A DNA stretch of 14,876 nucleotides, taken from NCBI GenBank assembly GCA_937927265.1, contig CALBCO010000137.1:1-14876 (forward strand). Direction: 5' to 3'. The notes beneath the pieces are model-generated. The model was not told where the DNA came from, did no database searches, and saw nothing but the letters and a program-made list of their open reading frames with translations. Positions 1-6,184 of the stretch are shown piece after piece. The translations under genes were made by a program, and so were the position numbers. Numbering within the stretch: the first letter of the stretch is position 1; each line of letters opens with the position of its first letter. Origin of the DNA: an uncultured Verrucomicrobiae bacterium (GTDB taxonomy: Bacteria; Verrucomicrobiota; Verrucomicrobiia; Palsa-1439).

Positions 1-474
1 GCCAAAGAGATGGATGATCCGATTGCGAAAGAACTCAACCGGATGCTGCGGGAAGTCAACCTCGGCGCCACCATCGAGGACGCCATGTTGAGCCTCGGGC
101 GGCGCGTGCACAGCCCCGACCTCGACATCGTCATCAGCGCCTACTTGGTGCAAAAGGATGTCGGCGGCAATCTAACGGAGATCATGGAAAAAGTCGCGGA
201 GACGATCCGCGAACGGTTGCGGATCCAAGGCGACATCCGGGTCTTGACGGCGCAAGGGCGGCTTTCCGGCATGATTGTGGGGCTGTTGCCGGTGGCGATT
301 TTCACTTTTCTGCTACTCAAGGCTCCCGACTACTTCAAAATCATGTTTGAAGACCCCCAAATGAACCTGCTCGGCCTGCATTTGCCAATGGGCGCGGTGT
401 TGTTGCTCGCCGGACTGTGCTGGCAAATCCTCGGGGCGTATCTGATCTTCAAGATCATCAACATCAGGGTCTAA
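1..474 (+). CDS. tadB: TadB-like type II secretion system F family protein (3' part)
   Basis: This is the C-terminal 157 residues of an inner-membrane platform protein of a Tad (tight adherence, type IVc) pilus; the reading frame is open from base 1, so the start lies outside the window. The visible part holds the end of the cytoplasmic T2SSF helical domain (acidic and arginine-rich, with the 'KDVGGNLTEIMEKVAETIRE' stretch typical of GspF/TadB proteins) and two hydrophobic segments near the C-terminus (around residues 87-106 and 124-150 of the visible part). TadB and TadC together form the membrane platform on which the TadA ATPase acts to polymerise Flp pilin. The stop is separated by one base from the tadC start, so the two genes are in one operon and probably translationally coupled. 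The family call is strong; TadB rather than another F-type paralogue rests on position before tadC. Confidence 0.88.
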   Translation, partial: AKEMDDPIAKELNRMLREVNLGATIEDAMLSLGRRVHSPDLDIVISAYLVQKDVGGNLTEIMEKVAETIRERLRIQGDIRVLTAQGRLSGMIVGLLPVAIFTFLLLKAPDYFKIMFEDPQMNLLGLHLPMGAVLLLAGLCWQILGAYLIFKIINIRV

Positions 475-475
475 A

Positions 476-1405
476 ATGCTTATCCTCGCCAGTATTACCG
501 GGTTCTTGTTTGTGCTGCTGTTGTTGGTCGGCTTGTATCGCAGCACGTCGAAGTTCGCGGTGGAACAACGGATTGATCGGGTCATCGGCGCCGCGGCGGA
601 AACGGCCGAGGAAGAACTGGAAAAGCCGTTTGCGCAACGTGTGATTCTGCCGTTGGGCGAAAAGGTGGCCAAACTGGTCCGCGGTCACACACCCGCCGAG
701 TCGGCGGAGCGGATCCAGAAAAAACTGCTGATGGCCGGTTTGTATCCGCGCGTGACACCGCCGCAGATCATGGGCTTGAGTTGGCTGTGTGCCGCCGGTG
801 CGCTGGGCCTGGCGTTCATGTTCCTCTTGATGCAAGCTGGACAACAGAGCGAAATTCGTTGGGACGACCCGCTGAACGTGATCTTGTTGGCCGCTGCGGT
901 GGCGGGCGGTTATGTTCTGCCGCAATTCATCCTGTCGCGCAAAGTCGCCCGCCGGCAGGAGGAAATCCTGCTCGCGCTCCCCTCGGCGATTGACATTCTT
1001 TCCATCAGCGTGGAAGCCGGGATGGGGTTCGATGGGGCGCTGGGCTACACCATGCGCAAACTCAAGGGGCCGCTGGCGGAAGAGTTTGGCCGCACTCTCA
1101 ACGAAATCCGGCTGGGCAAGCCCCGCTTGGAATCGCTGGAAGATCTCGGTAACCGTTCGGGAGTCGAAGATTTGAAGACGTTCGTGGCTGCCGTGGTGCA
1201 CGCCAGCCGGTTGGGCGGTAGTATCACGAACACCTTGCGCATCCAGGCCGATTCCATCCGCAACCGCCGCCGGCAACGGGCGCAGGAAAAAGCCATGAAG
1301 GCGCCCGTCAAAATGGTGTTCCCGCTCGTGTTCTTCATTTTCCCGGCGCTGTTTATTGTCATTCTCGGTCCGGCCCTGTTGGCTATTTTACGCCAAATGC
1401 AATAG
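476..1405 (+). CDS. tadC: TadC-like type II secretion system F family protein
   Basis: This 309-residue inner-membrane protein is the second platform subunit of the Tad pilus machine. It has an N-terminal membrane segment (about residues 2-22), a charged linker, two further hydrophobic segments (about 98-120 and 133-152), a T2SSF domain (about 160-285) carrying the family signature 'ALPSAIDILSISVEAGMGFD' with 'GGSITNTLRIQADSIRNRRR', and a C-terminal hydrophobic segment (about 281-305). Length and segment order match TadC. The ATG lies one base after the tadB stop, with no separate Shine-Dalgarno site, which suggests coupling. No tadA, pilin or prepilin peptidase gene follows; the rest of the locus must lie upstream of the window. 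No damage or missing segment is visible. Confidence 0.9.
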   Translation: MLILASITGFLFVLLLLVGLYRSTSKFAVEQRIDRVIGAAAETAEEELEKPFAQRVILPLGEKVAKLVRGHTPAESAERIQKKLLMAGLYPRVTPPQIMGLSWLCAAGALGLAFMFLLMQAGQQSEIRWDDPLNVILLAAAVAGGYVLPQFILSRKVARRQEEILLALPSAIDILSISVEAGMGFDGALGYTMRKLKGPLAEEFGRTLNEIRLGKPRLESLEDLGNRSGVEDLKTFVAAVVHASRLGGSITNTLRIQADSIRNRRRQRAQEKAMKAPVKMVFPLVFFIFPALFIVILGPALLAILRQMQ

Positions 1406-1417
1406 CCCGTTGTTCCC

Positions 1418-1798
1418 ATGGTCCTAGTCAATGCTACTCAAAAGACCGTGTTGACTAACCAGTGTCGGTTTGCCAACACGTTTTGGAAACGGTTGGTGGG
1501 CCTGCTCAACCGCCGTAGTCTCCGCACCGGCGAAGGGCTGCTCTTGGACCGATGCTATGGCATTCACACAATCGGCATGCGCTTTGCCATTGATGTCTTG
1601 TTCCTCGATCAAGACCTCCGCGTCCTGCGCACCGTCGAGGCGTTGCCCCCCTTCCGCAGTTGCGCCGTGAAACGCGCCGTCTATGTTCTCGAATTGCCCG
1701 TGGGCACCATCCGCCGCACCCGGACCGAAGCGGGCGACCAGATCCAATTGCGCACGGCGGACATGGAATCCCCTGCGGCAGCCCCGGCTCAGGCCTGA
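1418..1798 (+). CDS. DUF192 family protein
   Basis: The product has 126 residues and matches DUF192 over nearly its full length: the 'WKRLVGLLNRRSL' opening, the 'GLLLDRCYGIHTIGMRFAIDVLFLD' core (residues 40-64) and the 'VYVLELPVGTI' strand (88-98). DUF192 proteins are small beta-rich domains of unknown biochemical role. Many are exported, but this one has no signal peptide, so it is probably cytoplasmic. It starts 12 bases after tadC and is likely read through from the Tad operon; an association of DUF192 with Tad genes is my recollection and was not checked. No clear ribosome binding site precedes the ATG. Its last 10 bases overlap the end of the oppositely oriented carbonic anhydrase-like gene. 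The family is confident, the function unknown. Confidence 0.85.
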   Translation: MVLVNATQKTVLTNQCRFANTFWKRLVGLLNRRSLRTGEGLLLDRCYGIHTIGMRFAIDVLFLDQDLRVLRTVEALPPFRSCAVKRAVYVLELPVGTIRRTRTEAGDQIQLRTADMESPAAAPAQA

Positions 1799-2304
1799 CG
1801 CCGGTATTCCGCCGCCAATCGGCTGTATAACTCCGCCGCCGCCCGCAGTTGCCGCCGCTCTTTTTCCCCCAACTGACTCACCACCCGCGCCGGCGCGCCG
1901 TACACCAGCGAGCCGGGCGGGACGTGAAATCCTTTCGTCACCAACGCCCGCGCTCCCACAATGCTTTGTGCGCCGACCACCACGTCATCCATCACCACCG
2001 CGCCCATGCCGACGAGCACTTCGTCCTGAATCGTGCACCCATGCAACACCGCCTGATGCCCCACCGTCACGTAGTTCCCCACCACGCATGGCGCCGCCTC
2101 GCCCACGTGACAAACGGTGCCGTCTTGGATGTTGCTGTGATGCCCGATCACCACGGGCGCGAGGTCGCCCCGCAACACCGCGTTGAACCAGATGCTCGCC
2201 GCAGCGCCGACCGTCACGTCGCCCACCAACTGCGCGCCGGCGGCGATGAACGCGTCCGCCGCCACCACGGGATGTTTATCGCTGAATGTTTGCCAGGGAG
2301 TCAT
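1789..2304 (-). CDS. Gamma-class carbonic anhydrase-like protein (left-handed beta-helix)
   Basis: The 171-residue product belongs to the gamma-carbonic anhydrase/YrdA/PaaY group of hexapeptide-repeat proteins. Hexapeptide strands run from about residue 14 to 140, followed by a C-terminal alpha helix (146-170). The three zinc-binding histidines are in their expected places: H66 ('VCHVG'), H83 ('VTVGHQ') and H88 ('VLHGC'). The structural 'LRGD' (44-47) and 'NIQDG' (58-62) motifs are also present. These proteins form trimers with metal between subunits; some hydrate CO2, while many bacterial ones show no activity until oxidised or have unknown substrates, so enzyme activity is not proven here. 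I chose the ATG at 2304 because homologues begin close to this point and the longer frame upstream looks non-coding. A candidate promoter ends 8 bases before this ATG. The gene converges on, and overlaps by 10 bases, the DUF192 gene. Confidence 0.9.
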   Translation of the reverse strand: MTPWQTFSDKHPVVAADAFIAAGAQLVGDVTVGAAASIWFNAVLRGDLAPVVIGHHSNIQDGTVCHVGEAAPCVVGNYVTVGHQAVLHGCTIQDEVLVGMGAVVMDDVVVGAQSIVGARALVTKGFHVPPGSLVYGAPARVVSQLGEKERRQLRAAAELYSRLAAEYRRQA

Positions 2305-2312
2305 CGGAGTTG

Positions 2313-2341
2313 ATTTTCGCCCGCAATGCCGCAAAATGCAA
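2313..2341 (-). promoter_or_regulatory. Candidate promoter of the carbonic anhydrase-like gene
   Basis: On the minus strand a -35 box TTGCAT (2336-2341) and a -10 box GAAAAT (2313-2318, 4 of 6 matches to TATAAT) are separated by 17 bases. Only 8 bases lie between the -10 box and the ATG at 2304, so the transcript would start at or next to the ATG. The boxes are moderate matches. The region also has to serve the divergent gene at 2354. Confidence 0.4.
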
Positions 2342-2353
2342 TCCGCACAGCGT

Positions 2354-2917
2354 ATGAACGCGGAACGGAACAACTCACTTCCCCGCTGGTTGATCATCGA
2401 ACTCGGTGAAGACCTGAATTGGTGGGTCGTGGAAACCAGCAAGAGCCGGCATCCCGCCCCGTTCGACCAGGGGGTGCTCGATCCGCGCCAAGTAGCCTAT
2501 TTGGTTTCAACTTTGGCTGAGTATCAACCACTGGGGTATCGCCCGGAACAGTTGGCCGCAGCATTTCGAGTGTACGAACGACAAGCAGAAGCCGGCAACG
2601 GGCGATTGCGGCTGGTCGCCAGCCAGCAAGACATTACAGCCGCTGCAGCGGTGGAATTGTTTGCGTTGCCGGTTCCGCCCGATGACGACGGCGGGGGCGC
2701 GTATTTCACGTTGCTGGAAATGCTGACCACGGCGCGAATCCGGCATTTGAATGCAACCCACGCCTACGCTGCTCCTTGCACCACGGACGAGATGTTCGAT
2801 GAATTGGACGCCGTGAATGCCGACCGCTACTTCGGCGGTGTCGTGCAGCACGTGTTCGACGAGATCAACGAGATTCTGGAGTGGCGCCCTGCCGAGTGGA
2901 GCGATCCGGATTCCTGA
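2354..2917 (+). CDS. Conserved-looking protein of unknown function
   Basis: I do not recognise this 188-residue protein. It is acidic and soluble, with no signal peptide or membrane segment. The N-terminal part ('RWLIIELGEDLNWWVVETSK') is followed by a mixed helical region, a short acidic-glycine linker (PPDDDGGG, about residues 111-118) and a helical C-terminus rich in aspartate and glutamate ('TTDEMFDELDAVNADRYFGG'). Normal codon use and the absence of a comparable open frame on the other strand support a real gene. It is divergent from the carbonic anhydrase-like gene, with 49 bases between the two starts. A weak promoter (TTGATT 2310-2315, 16-base spacer, CAAAAT 2332-2337) would begin transcription near 2344, favouring the ATG at 2354; the ATG at 2336 (194 residues) is the alternative. 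No Shine-Dalgarno site is visible for either start. Confidence 0.7.
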   Translation: MNAERNNSLPRWLIIELGEDLNWWVVETSKSRHPAPFDQGVLDPRQVAYLVSTLAEYQPLGYRPEQLAAAFRVYERQAEAGNGRLRLVASQQDITAAAAVELFALPVPPDDDGGGAYFTLLEMLTTARIRHLNATHAYAAPCTTDEMFDELDAVNADRYFGGVVQHVFDEINEILEWRPAEWSDPDS

Positions 2918-2997
2918 CCAGCCGGGGCGTCACTGGGGCCGTTTTTTCCGCGGCCGCTCGGGTGCCGGGGGCGAGTAATGGAAGATATCGGGGATGT

Positions 2998-3537
2998 TCA
3001 GCCGACGGGGATGGATTGCTCCAAACTTTGCGGGTCGTAATGAATGGCCACTTGTTCGGTGCCCCGATATACGCCAATCGCGACCCCGCGATATTCCGTT
3101 CCGACCCGCTGGTTCAGTTCGGAGAACGCCCCGCTCACGAACTTGACATCGCTTTTCCGAAAAGCCGGCGGTTCCGTTGTCAACGTCTGCGTTTGCAGTG
3201 ATTTCAAGTCAATGGTCTGTTGCCCCTGCTTGGCAATTTGCATCCGGTCGCTGCCCGGCTCTTGGCCGAAGAGCACGTAGCGGACCTCCAGTCCCTTGAT
3301 TTCAGCCACGCCCATGTTCATGATCTTGATGGTGAGGGTGACTTGCTGTTCGGTCTCGGTGACGCGGGCGGAGTGGCGGATGACATGGCCGCTCCGCACG
3401 GCCTTCCCCCGTTGGAGAACATTTTCGGCCCTCTCGGTTTTCGTTTCCACCGTGATCCGCAGGGGTAACTTCTGTTGGGCGTGCGCCATCGGCAGGCTCA
3501 GCGCCGCCAGCGCCAGTACACTCCAGAATCGTTTCAT
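2998..3537 (-). CDS. Small secreted protein of unknown function
   Basis: The product has 179 residues, beginning with a clear Sec signal peptide (MKRFWSVLALAALSLPMAHA, cleavage likely near residue 20-22). The mature part is predicted mostly beta: 'TLTIKIMNMGVAEIKGLEVRYVLFG' looks like a beta-sandwich or immunoglobulin-like strand pair, of the kind found in proteins that compare 'bonded' or comparative polysaccharide-associated domains, but I cannot name a family. I chose the ATG at 3537 because it begins the signal peptide and is preceded by a good Shine-Dalgarno site (AAGGAGGA, complement of 3541-3548). A candidate promoter lies at 3563-3591. The gene is divergent from mtnA and convergent with the unknown gene ending at 2917. 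The 80 bases in between (2918-2997) hold only a short inverted repeat. The protein is presumably periplasmic or extracellular. Confidence 0.8.
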   Translation of the reverse strand: MKRFWSVLALAALSLPMAHAQQKLPLRITVETKTERAENVLQRGKAVRSGHVIRHSARVTETEQQVTLTIKIMNMGVAEIKGLEVRYVLFGQEPGSDRMQIAKQGQQTIDLKSLQTQTLTTEPPAFRKSDVKFVSGAFSELNQRVGTEYRGVAIGVYRGTEQVAIHYDPQSLEQSIPVG

Positions 3538-3562
3538 CCGTCCTCCTTCTCTGTCTGCTGAT

Positions 3563-3591
3563 TTGATAGCGTCTCCTGCGCTCCCGTTCAA
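3563..3591 (-). promoter_or_regulatory. Candidate promoter of the secreted protein gene
   Basis: On the minus strand a TTGAAC box (3586-3591) and a TATCAA box (3563-3568) are 17 bases apart, each matching 4 of 6 consensus bases. The -10 box lies 25 bases before the ATG, leaving a leader of about 18 bases that contains the AAGGAGGA ribosome binding site. This is a conventional leadered arrangement. Confidence 0.45.
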
Positions 3592-3609
3592 GCCGGCCGT
3601 ATCCGGTGA

Positions 3610-3638
3610 TTGTTTCTGAACAGCCGGCACGCTAGATT
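3610..3638 (+). promoter_or_regulatory. Candidate promoter of mtnA
   Basis: TTGTTT (3610-3615) and TAGATT (3633-3638) are separated by 17 bases. The -10 box ends 8 bases before the mtnA ATG at 3647, so transcription would start at or just before the start codon. No Shine-Dalgarno site is present in the 8 bases (CGCCCCTC), which fits a leaderless message. Confidence 0.45.
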
Positions 3639-3646
3639 CGCCCCTC

Positions 3647-4648
3647 ATGAAAGTCCAAGGCAAAGAGTACCGGGCCGTCTGGATGGACGGGCGCGACGTG
3701 GTGGTCATCAATCAACCGTTGTTACCGCACCGCTTCGCGCTGTTGCGCCTCAAGAACCACCGACAAACCGCCCACGCCATCCGCACGATGATCATCCGCG
3801 GCGCCGGCACCATCGGCGCCACCGCCGCCTACGGCATGGCTCAAGCGTATCTGGAAAATGCCAACCTCGACCGGGCCTACGCGTTGTTGCTGCACACCCG
3901 GCCCACGGCGGTGGACCTGAAACACGCCCTCGACCGCGTCCGCGCCGCCGCCCGCACGCCGGCGGAAGCCGTCGCCGAAGCCGAACGCATCGCCGACGAA
4001 TACGTCGCCCGCGCCCAGCGTGTTGCCCGGGCTGGTTTTCCGCTGATCAAGTCTGGCAGTCGCGTGTTGACTCATTGCAATGCGGGTTGGCTTGCGTTGG
4101 TGGATTGGGGCAGCGCCCCCGCTCCGATTTATCTCGCCCATCGCAAAGGCCGTCAGGTCTTCGTCTGGGTGGATGAAACCCGGCCGCGTTGCCAAGGGGC
4201 GACGTTCACCAGTTGGGAACTCAAACAAGAGGGCATCCCCCACAAGATCATTGCCGACAATGCGGCCGGCTACTACATGCACCGTGGCGAAGTGGACCTC
4301 TGCATCGTCGGGGCCGACCGCATTGCTGCCAACGGCGACACCGCCAATAAGATCGGCACGTATGAAAAGGCCGTGCTGGCCAAGGAAAACGGCATCCCGT
4401 TCTACGTCGCGGCACCCAGCTCGACGATTGACCTGCAATGCCCCACCGGCGACCACATCCCGATTGAAGAACGCGACGAGGATGAAGTTCATTACGTCAC
4501 CATCAGTGGCCGCCGGCTGCGCGTCACCCCCACCGGCACGCAGGCGGGCAACCCCGCGTTCGATGTCACCCCCGCCCACTACATCACGGGCATCATCACC
4601 GAGCGCGGCATCATCGCGCCCGGCCAACTGCGGCGGGTATTCCGATGA
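3647..4648 (+). CDS. mtnA: S-methyl-5-thioribose-1-phosphate isomerase (MtnA family)
   Basis: The 333-residue product is a full-length member of the MtnA/eIF2B-alpha-related aldose-ketose isomerases, which convert 5-methylthioribose 1-phosphate to 5-methylthioribulose 1-phosphate in methionine salvage. The catalytic cysteine is C144 ('LTHCNAG') and the catalytic aspartate D224 ('VGADRIAANGDTANKIGTYE', with N234-K235). The substrate loop 'PSSTIDLQCPTGDHIPIEER' and the C-terminal 'NPAFDVTPAHYITGIITERG' are typical of MtnA. The usual RGAPAIG loop reads R51-GAGTIG here, a variant that slightly weakens the substrate assignment: 5-deoxyribose 1-phosphate, or ribose 1,5-bisphosphate in a related family, are alternatives. 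The last 4 bases overlap the HAD phosphatase gene (ATGA), so both are made from one message. No other methionine-salvage gene is in the window. Confidence 0.9.
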   Translation: MKVQGKEYRAVWMDGRDVVVINQPLLPHRFALLRLKNHRQTAHAIRTMIIRGAGTIGATAAYGMAQAYLENANLDRAYALLLHTRPTAVDLKHALDRVRAAARTPAEAVAEAERIADEYVARAQRVARAGFPLIKSGSRVLTHCNAGWLALVDWGSAPAPIYLAHRKGRQVFVWVDETRPRCQGATFTSWELKQEGIPHKIIADNAAGYYMHRGEVDLCIVGADRIAANGDTANKIGTYEKAVLAKENGIPFYVAAPSSTIDLQCPTGDHIPIEERDEDEVHYVTISGRRLRVTPTGTQAGNPAFDVTPAHYITGIITERGIIAPGQLRRVFR

Positions 4649-5277
4649 TCGAAGCCGTCATCTTTGACCTCGGCAACGTCCTCATCGAAGTCCGCGAGGA
4701 TGTGGCCTTGCAGCGGTTAAGCGAGCGCACAGGCAAAACGCCGCGCGTCCTGGCGGATTACGTCATGCTGACGCCGTTCGTGAACCAGCTCGCGCGGGGC
4801 GAACTAACGCCGCAACAGTTTTTTGAACGAGCGGCGCGGGACTTGGACTTTCCCGGCAGCTATGAGGAATTTGCCTGGATCTGGTCGGACATTTTTGCCC
4901 CCATCGAGCAGATGATTGCGCTGGCCCGGTCGCTCGCCGGCCACTACCGGCGGGTGGTGCTGTCCAACACGAACGCGATTCACGCGGAGTTCTTCGTCCC
5001 TCGCTATCCATTCCTGCGCGAGTTGGACGGCTGGGTCTTTTCGCACGAGGTCGGCTTGCTCAAGCCCGACCCGCGGATTTACCGTCTGACGCTGGAACGG
5101 TTTGGCTTCACCGCGGATCGGACGGTGTTCATTGACGATCTGGCAGCCAATGTCGAAGGCGCGTGCGCCGTGGGGTTGTGCGGGATTCAGCATCGCAGCT
5201 ACGAGGACACGTGTCGGGAGTTGACGAAACTGGGGGTTCTGCCTATACGTAGGGCGTCCGCGACGGTTCCCCAGTAG
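4645..5277 (+). CDS. HAD-superfamily sugar-phosphatase-like hydrolase (YihX type)
   Basis: The 210-residue product is a cytoplasmic HAD subfamily IA hydrolase. Motif I is 'IFDLGNVLIEV' with nucleophile D8; as in E. coli YihX, the position two residues on is glycine instead of aspartate. Motif II is S107 ('VVLSNTN'), motif III K140 ('GLLKPDPRIY') and motif IV D164-D165 ('VFIDDLAANVEGA'). The helical cap spans about residues 16-100. Closest in overall pattern is YihX, an alpha-D-glucose 1-phosphate phosphatase; coupling to mtnA by a 4-base overlap suggests a sugar phosphate connected with the MtnA product, but this is inference. The C-terminal tail (about residues 193-210) is encoded by the promoter and first bases of tRNA-Asn, and the TAG stop is formed by tRNA positions 8-10. 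That tail is therefore likely not conserved. Confidence 0.88.
   Translation: MIEAVIFDLGNVLIEVREDVALQRLSERTGKTPRVLADYVMLTPFVNQLARGELTPQQFFERAARDLDFPGSYEEFAWIWSDIFAPIEQMIALARSLAGHYRRVVLSNTNAIHAEFFVPRYPFLRELDGWVFSHEVGLLKPDPRIYRLTLERFGFTADRTVFIDDLAANVEGACAVGLCGIQHRSYEDTCRELTKLGVLPIRRASATVPQ
5221..5249 (+). promoter_or_regulatory. Promoter of tRNA-Asn, inside the HAD gene
   Basis: TTGACG (5221-5226, 5 of 6 consensus) and TATACG (5244-5249, 4 of 6) are exactly 17 bases apart, and the -10 box lies 18 bases before the mature tRNA 5' end. The same plan (TTGACG, 17 bases, TATGGT, 16 bases) precedes the initiator tRNA in this window, which supports it. The whole promoter is coding sequence for the last residues of the HAD protein. 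Confidence 0.7.
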
Positions 5278-5342
5278 CTCAATGGTGGAGCGAGTGACTG
5301 TTAATCACTAGGTTGTAGGTTCGAGTCCTACCTGGGGAGCCA
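5268..5342 (+). tRNA. tRNA-Asn (anticodon GTT)
   Basis: The 75-base gene folds into a complete cloverleaf. The acceptor stem is TCCCCAG (5268-5274) with CTGGGGA (5332-5338); the D stem is GCTC/GAGC; the anticodon stem is AGTGA (5293-5297)/TCACT (5305-5309), with loop CTGTTAA and anticodon GTT at 5300-5302. The T stem is GTAGG/CCTAC around loop TTCGAGT. The discriminator base is G5339 and the CCA end (5340-5342) is encoded. The first 10 bases overlap the HAD phosphatase gene. A T-rich stretch (TTTTATTTT) follows directly and may end transcription, although no separate hairpin precedes it. Confidence 0.98.
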
Positions 5343-5817
5343 TTTTATTTTGCGGAAAAGTTCTGCCCCCTCGGCTCTTCGATTAACGCAGCGCTGAGGC
5401 GCATTTATGTCATCCTTGCACTCGGCACTCATGAGCACAGTCCTGAAAATGGCGCCGTAGGGTGAACATTTTTCGCGGCGGCTGGTTCACCCGGGATGAT
5501 TCTCTTGCGCCTCCATGCCACAACATTGTGTTTGAGCCTGGACTACGAACGCCGAGAGCGGAGCAGTCGCCCACGCTGGCCGGCGTGGAAAGCGGTGCTG
5601 CCACACACACACCCAGACGCGGGCGCGCTGGGCCGAACGGTTTTGGAGTGCGCCGCGCCAGTGGTGCTTGGGATGGCAGCAAGCGGCTTGCGATGGTGCA
5701 AGTCAAAAGACTGTTGGACCTTGTCGGTTTGCACCAAACGGATTTTCGGTACCGTCGCATCCCTCTCGTGCTCACGATCCGTGGGCCCGTGGATCATGAA
5801 TTGTTGGTGGTGGCAAA
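5343..5817. other. Gene-poor stretch with hairpin-rich, possibly dispersed repeat sequence
   Basis: I see no convincing gene in these 475 bases. Open frames exist on both strands but have compositions typical of shadow frames and no recognisable domain. Two parts stand out. One is a perfect inverted repeat at 5460-5492. The other is a segment at about 5529-5700 with clustered short hairpins, such as CCACGC/GCGTGG near 5570-5588 and GCAAG/CTTGC near 5680-5692. The second segment reminds me of intergenic repeats that occur in many copies in verrucomicrobial genomes and are often mis-annotated as arginine-rich proteins; this is memory and unverified. Together with the broken sulfatase gene that follows, the stretch looks like decayed or rearranged DNA. 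Confidence 0.5.
5460..5492. repeat. Perfect 8-bp inverted repeat
   Basis: GGGTGAAC (5460-5467) and its exact complement GTTCACCC (5485-5492) flank a 17-base loop. No T-run follows on either strand, so it is not an ordinary intrinsic terminator. It could be a protein binding site, an end of a small element or an RNA hairpin; nothing in the sequence decides between these. Confidence 0.6.
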
Positions 5818-6149
5818 GTGGAGGAAACGGTTTTACGCAGGGCGCATGGAAACCTTTTCCTGCTCTATATCTTCACGTTGATTGCCGCAGTAGTAACGCT
5901 GGCCAGTCAGGCCGGTGCACTGGGTGCAAAGCCACGTAACATGTTGTTCATCATCGCGGATGATCTGAACCTGTCTTTGGGATCCTACGGTCGGCCGGTG
6001 CCGACGCCACACCTCGACCAACTGGCCAGCCGGTCGAGTTGGTGAATTACGATCACGTCCCCTGCGAGTAGCACAGTCTCATCCGCGCCCCCAGCCACAC
6101 CGGCGCAGTGAAGGAACTACAAACTCTCCTGCACCGGTATTGCGAATGA
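5818..6149 (+). pseudogene. Sulfatase remnant with the centre deleted
   Basis: The first part (5818-6045, GTG start) gives 75 residues: a basic N-terminus, a hydrophobic signal segment ('LFLLYIFTLIAAVVTLASQA') and the typical opening of an iduronate-2-sulfatase-like enzyme, 'RNMLFIIADDLNLSLGSYG' with the two metal-binding aspartates, then 'TPHLDQLASR' before an early stop. Sulfatases normally have about 450-500 residues, and the Cys/Ser-x-Pro-x-Arg site modified to formylglycine should follow soon after this point; it is absent. From about 6030, in another frame, a stretch reads 'VELVNYDHVPCE', a TAG stop, then 'GAVKELQTLLHRYCE' and a final stop at 6147-6149, which resembles the C-terminal end of the same enzyme class. 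I read this as N- and C-terminal ends joined by an internal deletion. The N-terminal part is well supported, the C-terminal part less so. Confidence 0.75.
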
Positions 6150-6184
6150 CAATGCTCCAGTCGGGGCGTGGACGTTCATCCGAC

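Noticed and set aside
464..1276. Open frame of 270 codons on the minus strand
   Set aside because: It is antisense to tadC and its product is histidine/arginine/glutamine-rich without a domain.
2937..2955. GGCCG/CGGCC inverted repeat with a T-run between the convergent genes
   Set aside because: The T-run is in the loop and not after the stem, so it does not look like an intrinsic terminator for either gene.
5602..5613. CA dinucleotide run
   Set aside because: Only about five repeat units; too short to be meaningful as a tandem repeat.
5462..5881. Open frame of 139 codons in the gene-poor stretch
   Set aside because: The product is arginine/proline-rich with no domain, it coincides with hairpin-rich sequence, and equally long frames exist in the neighbouring frame. 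I treat it as non-coding.
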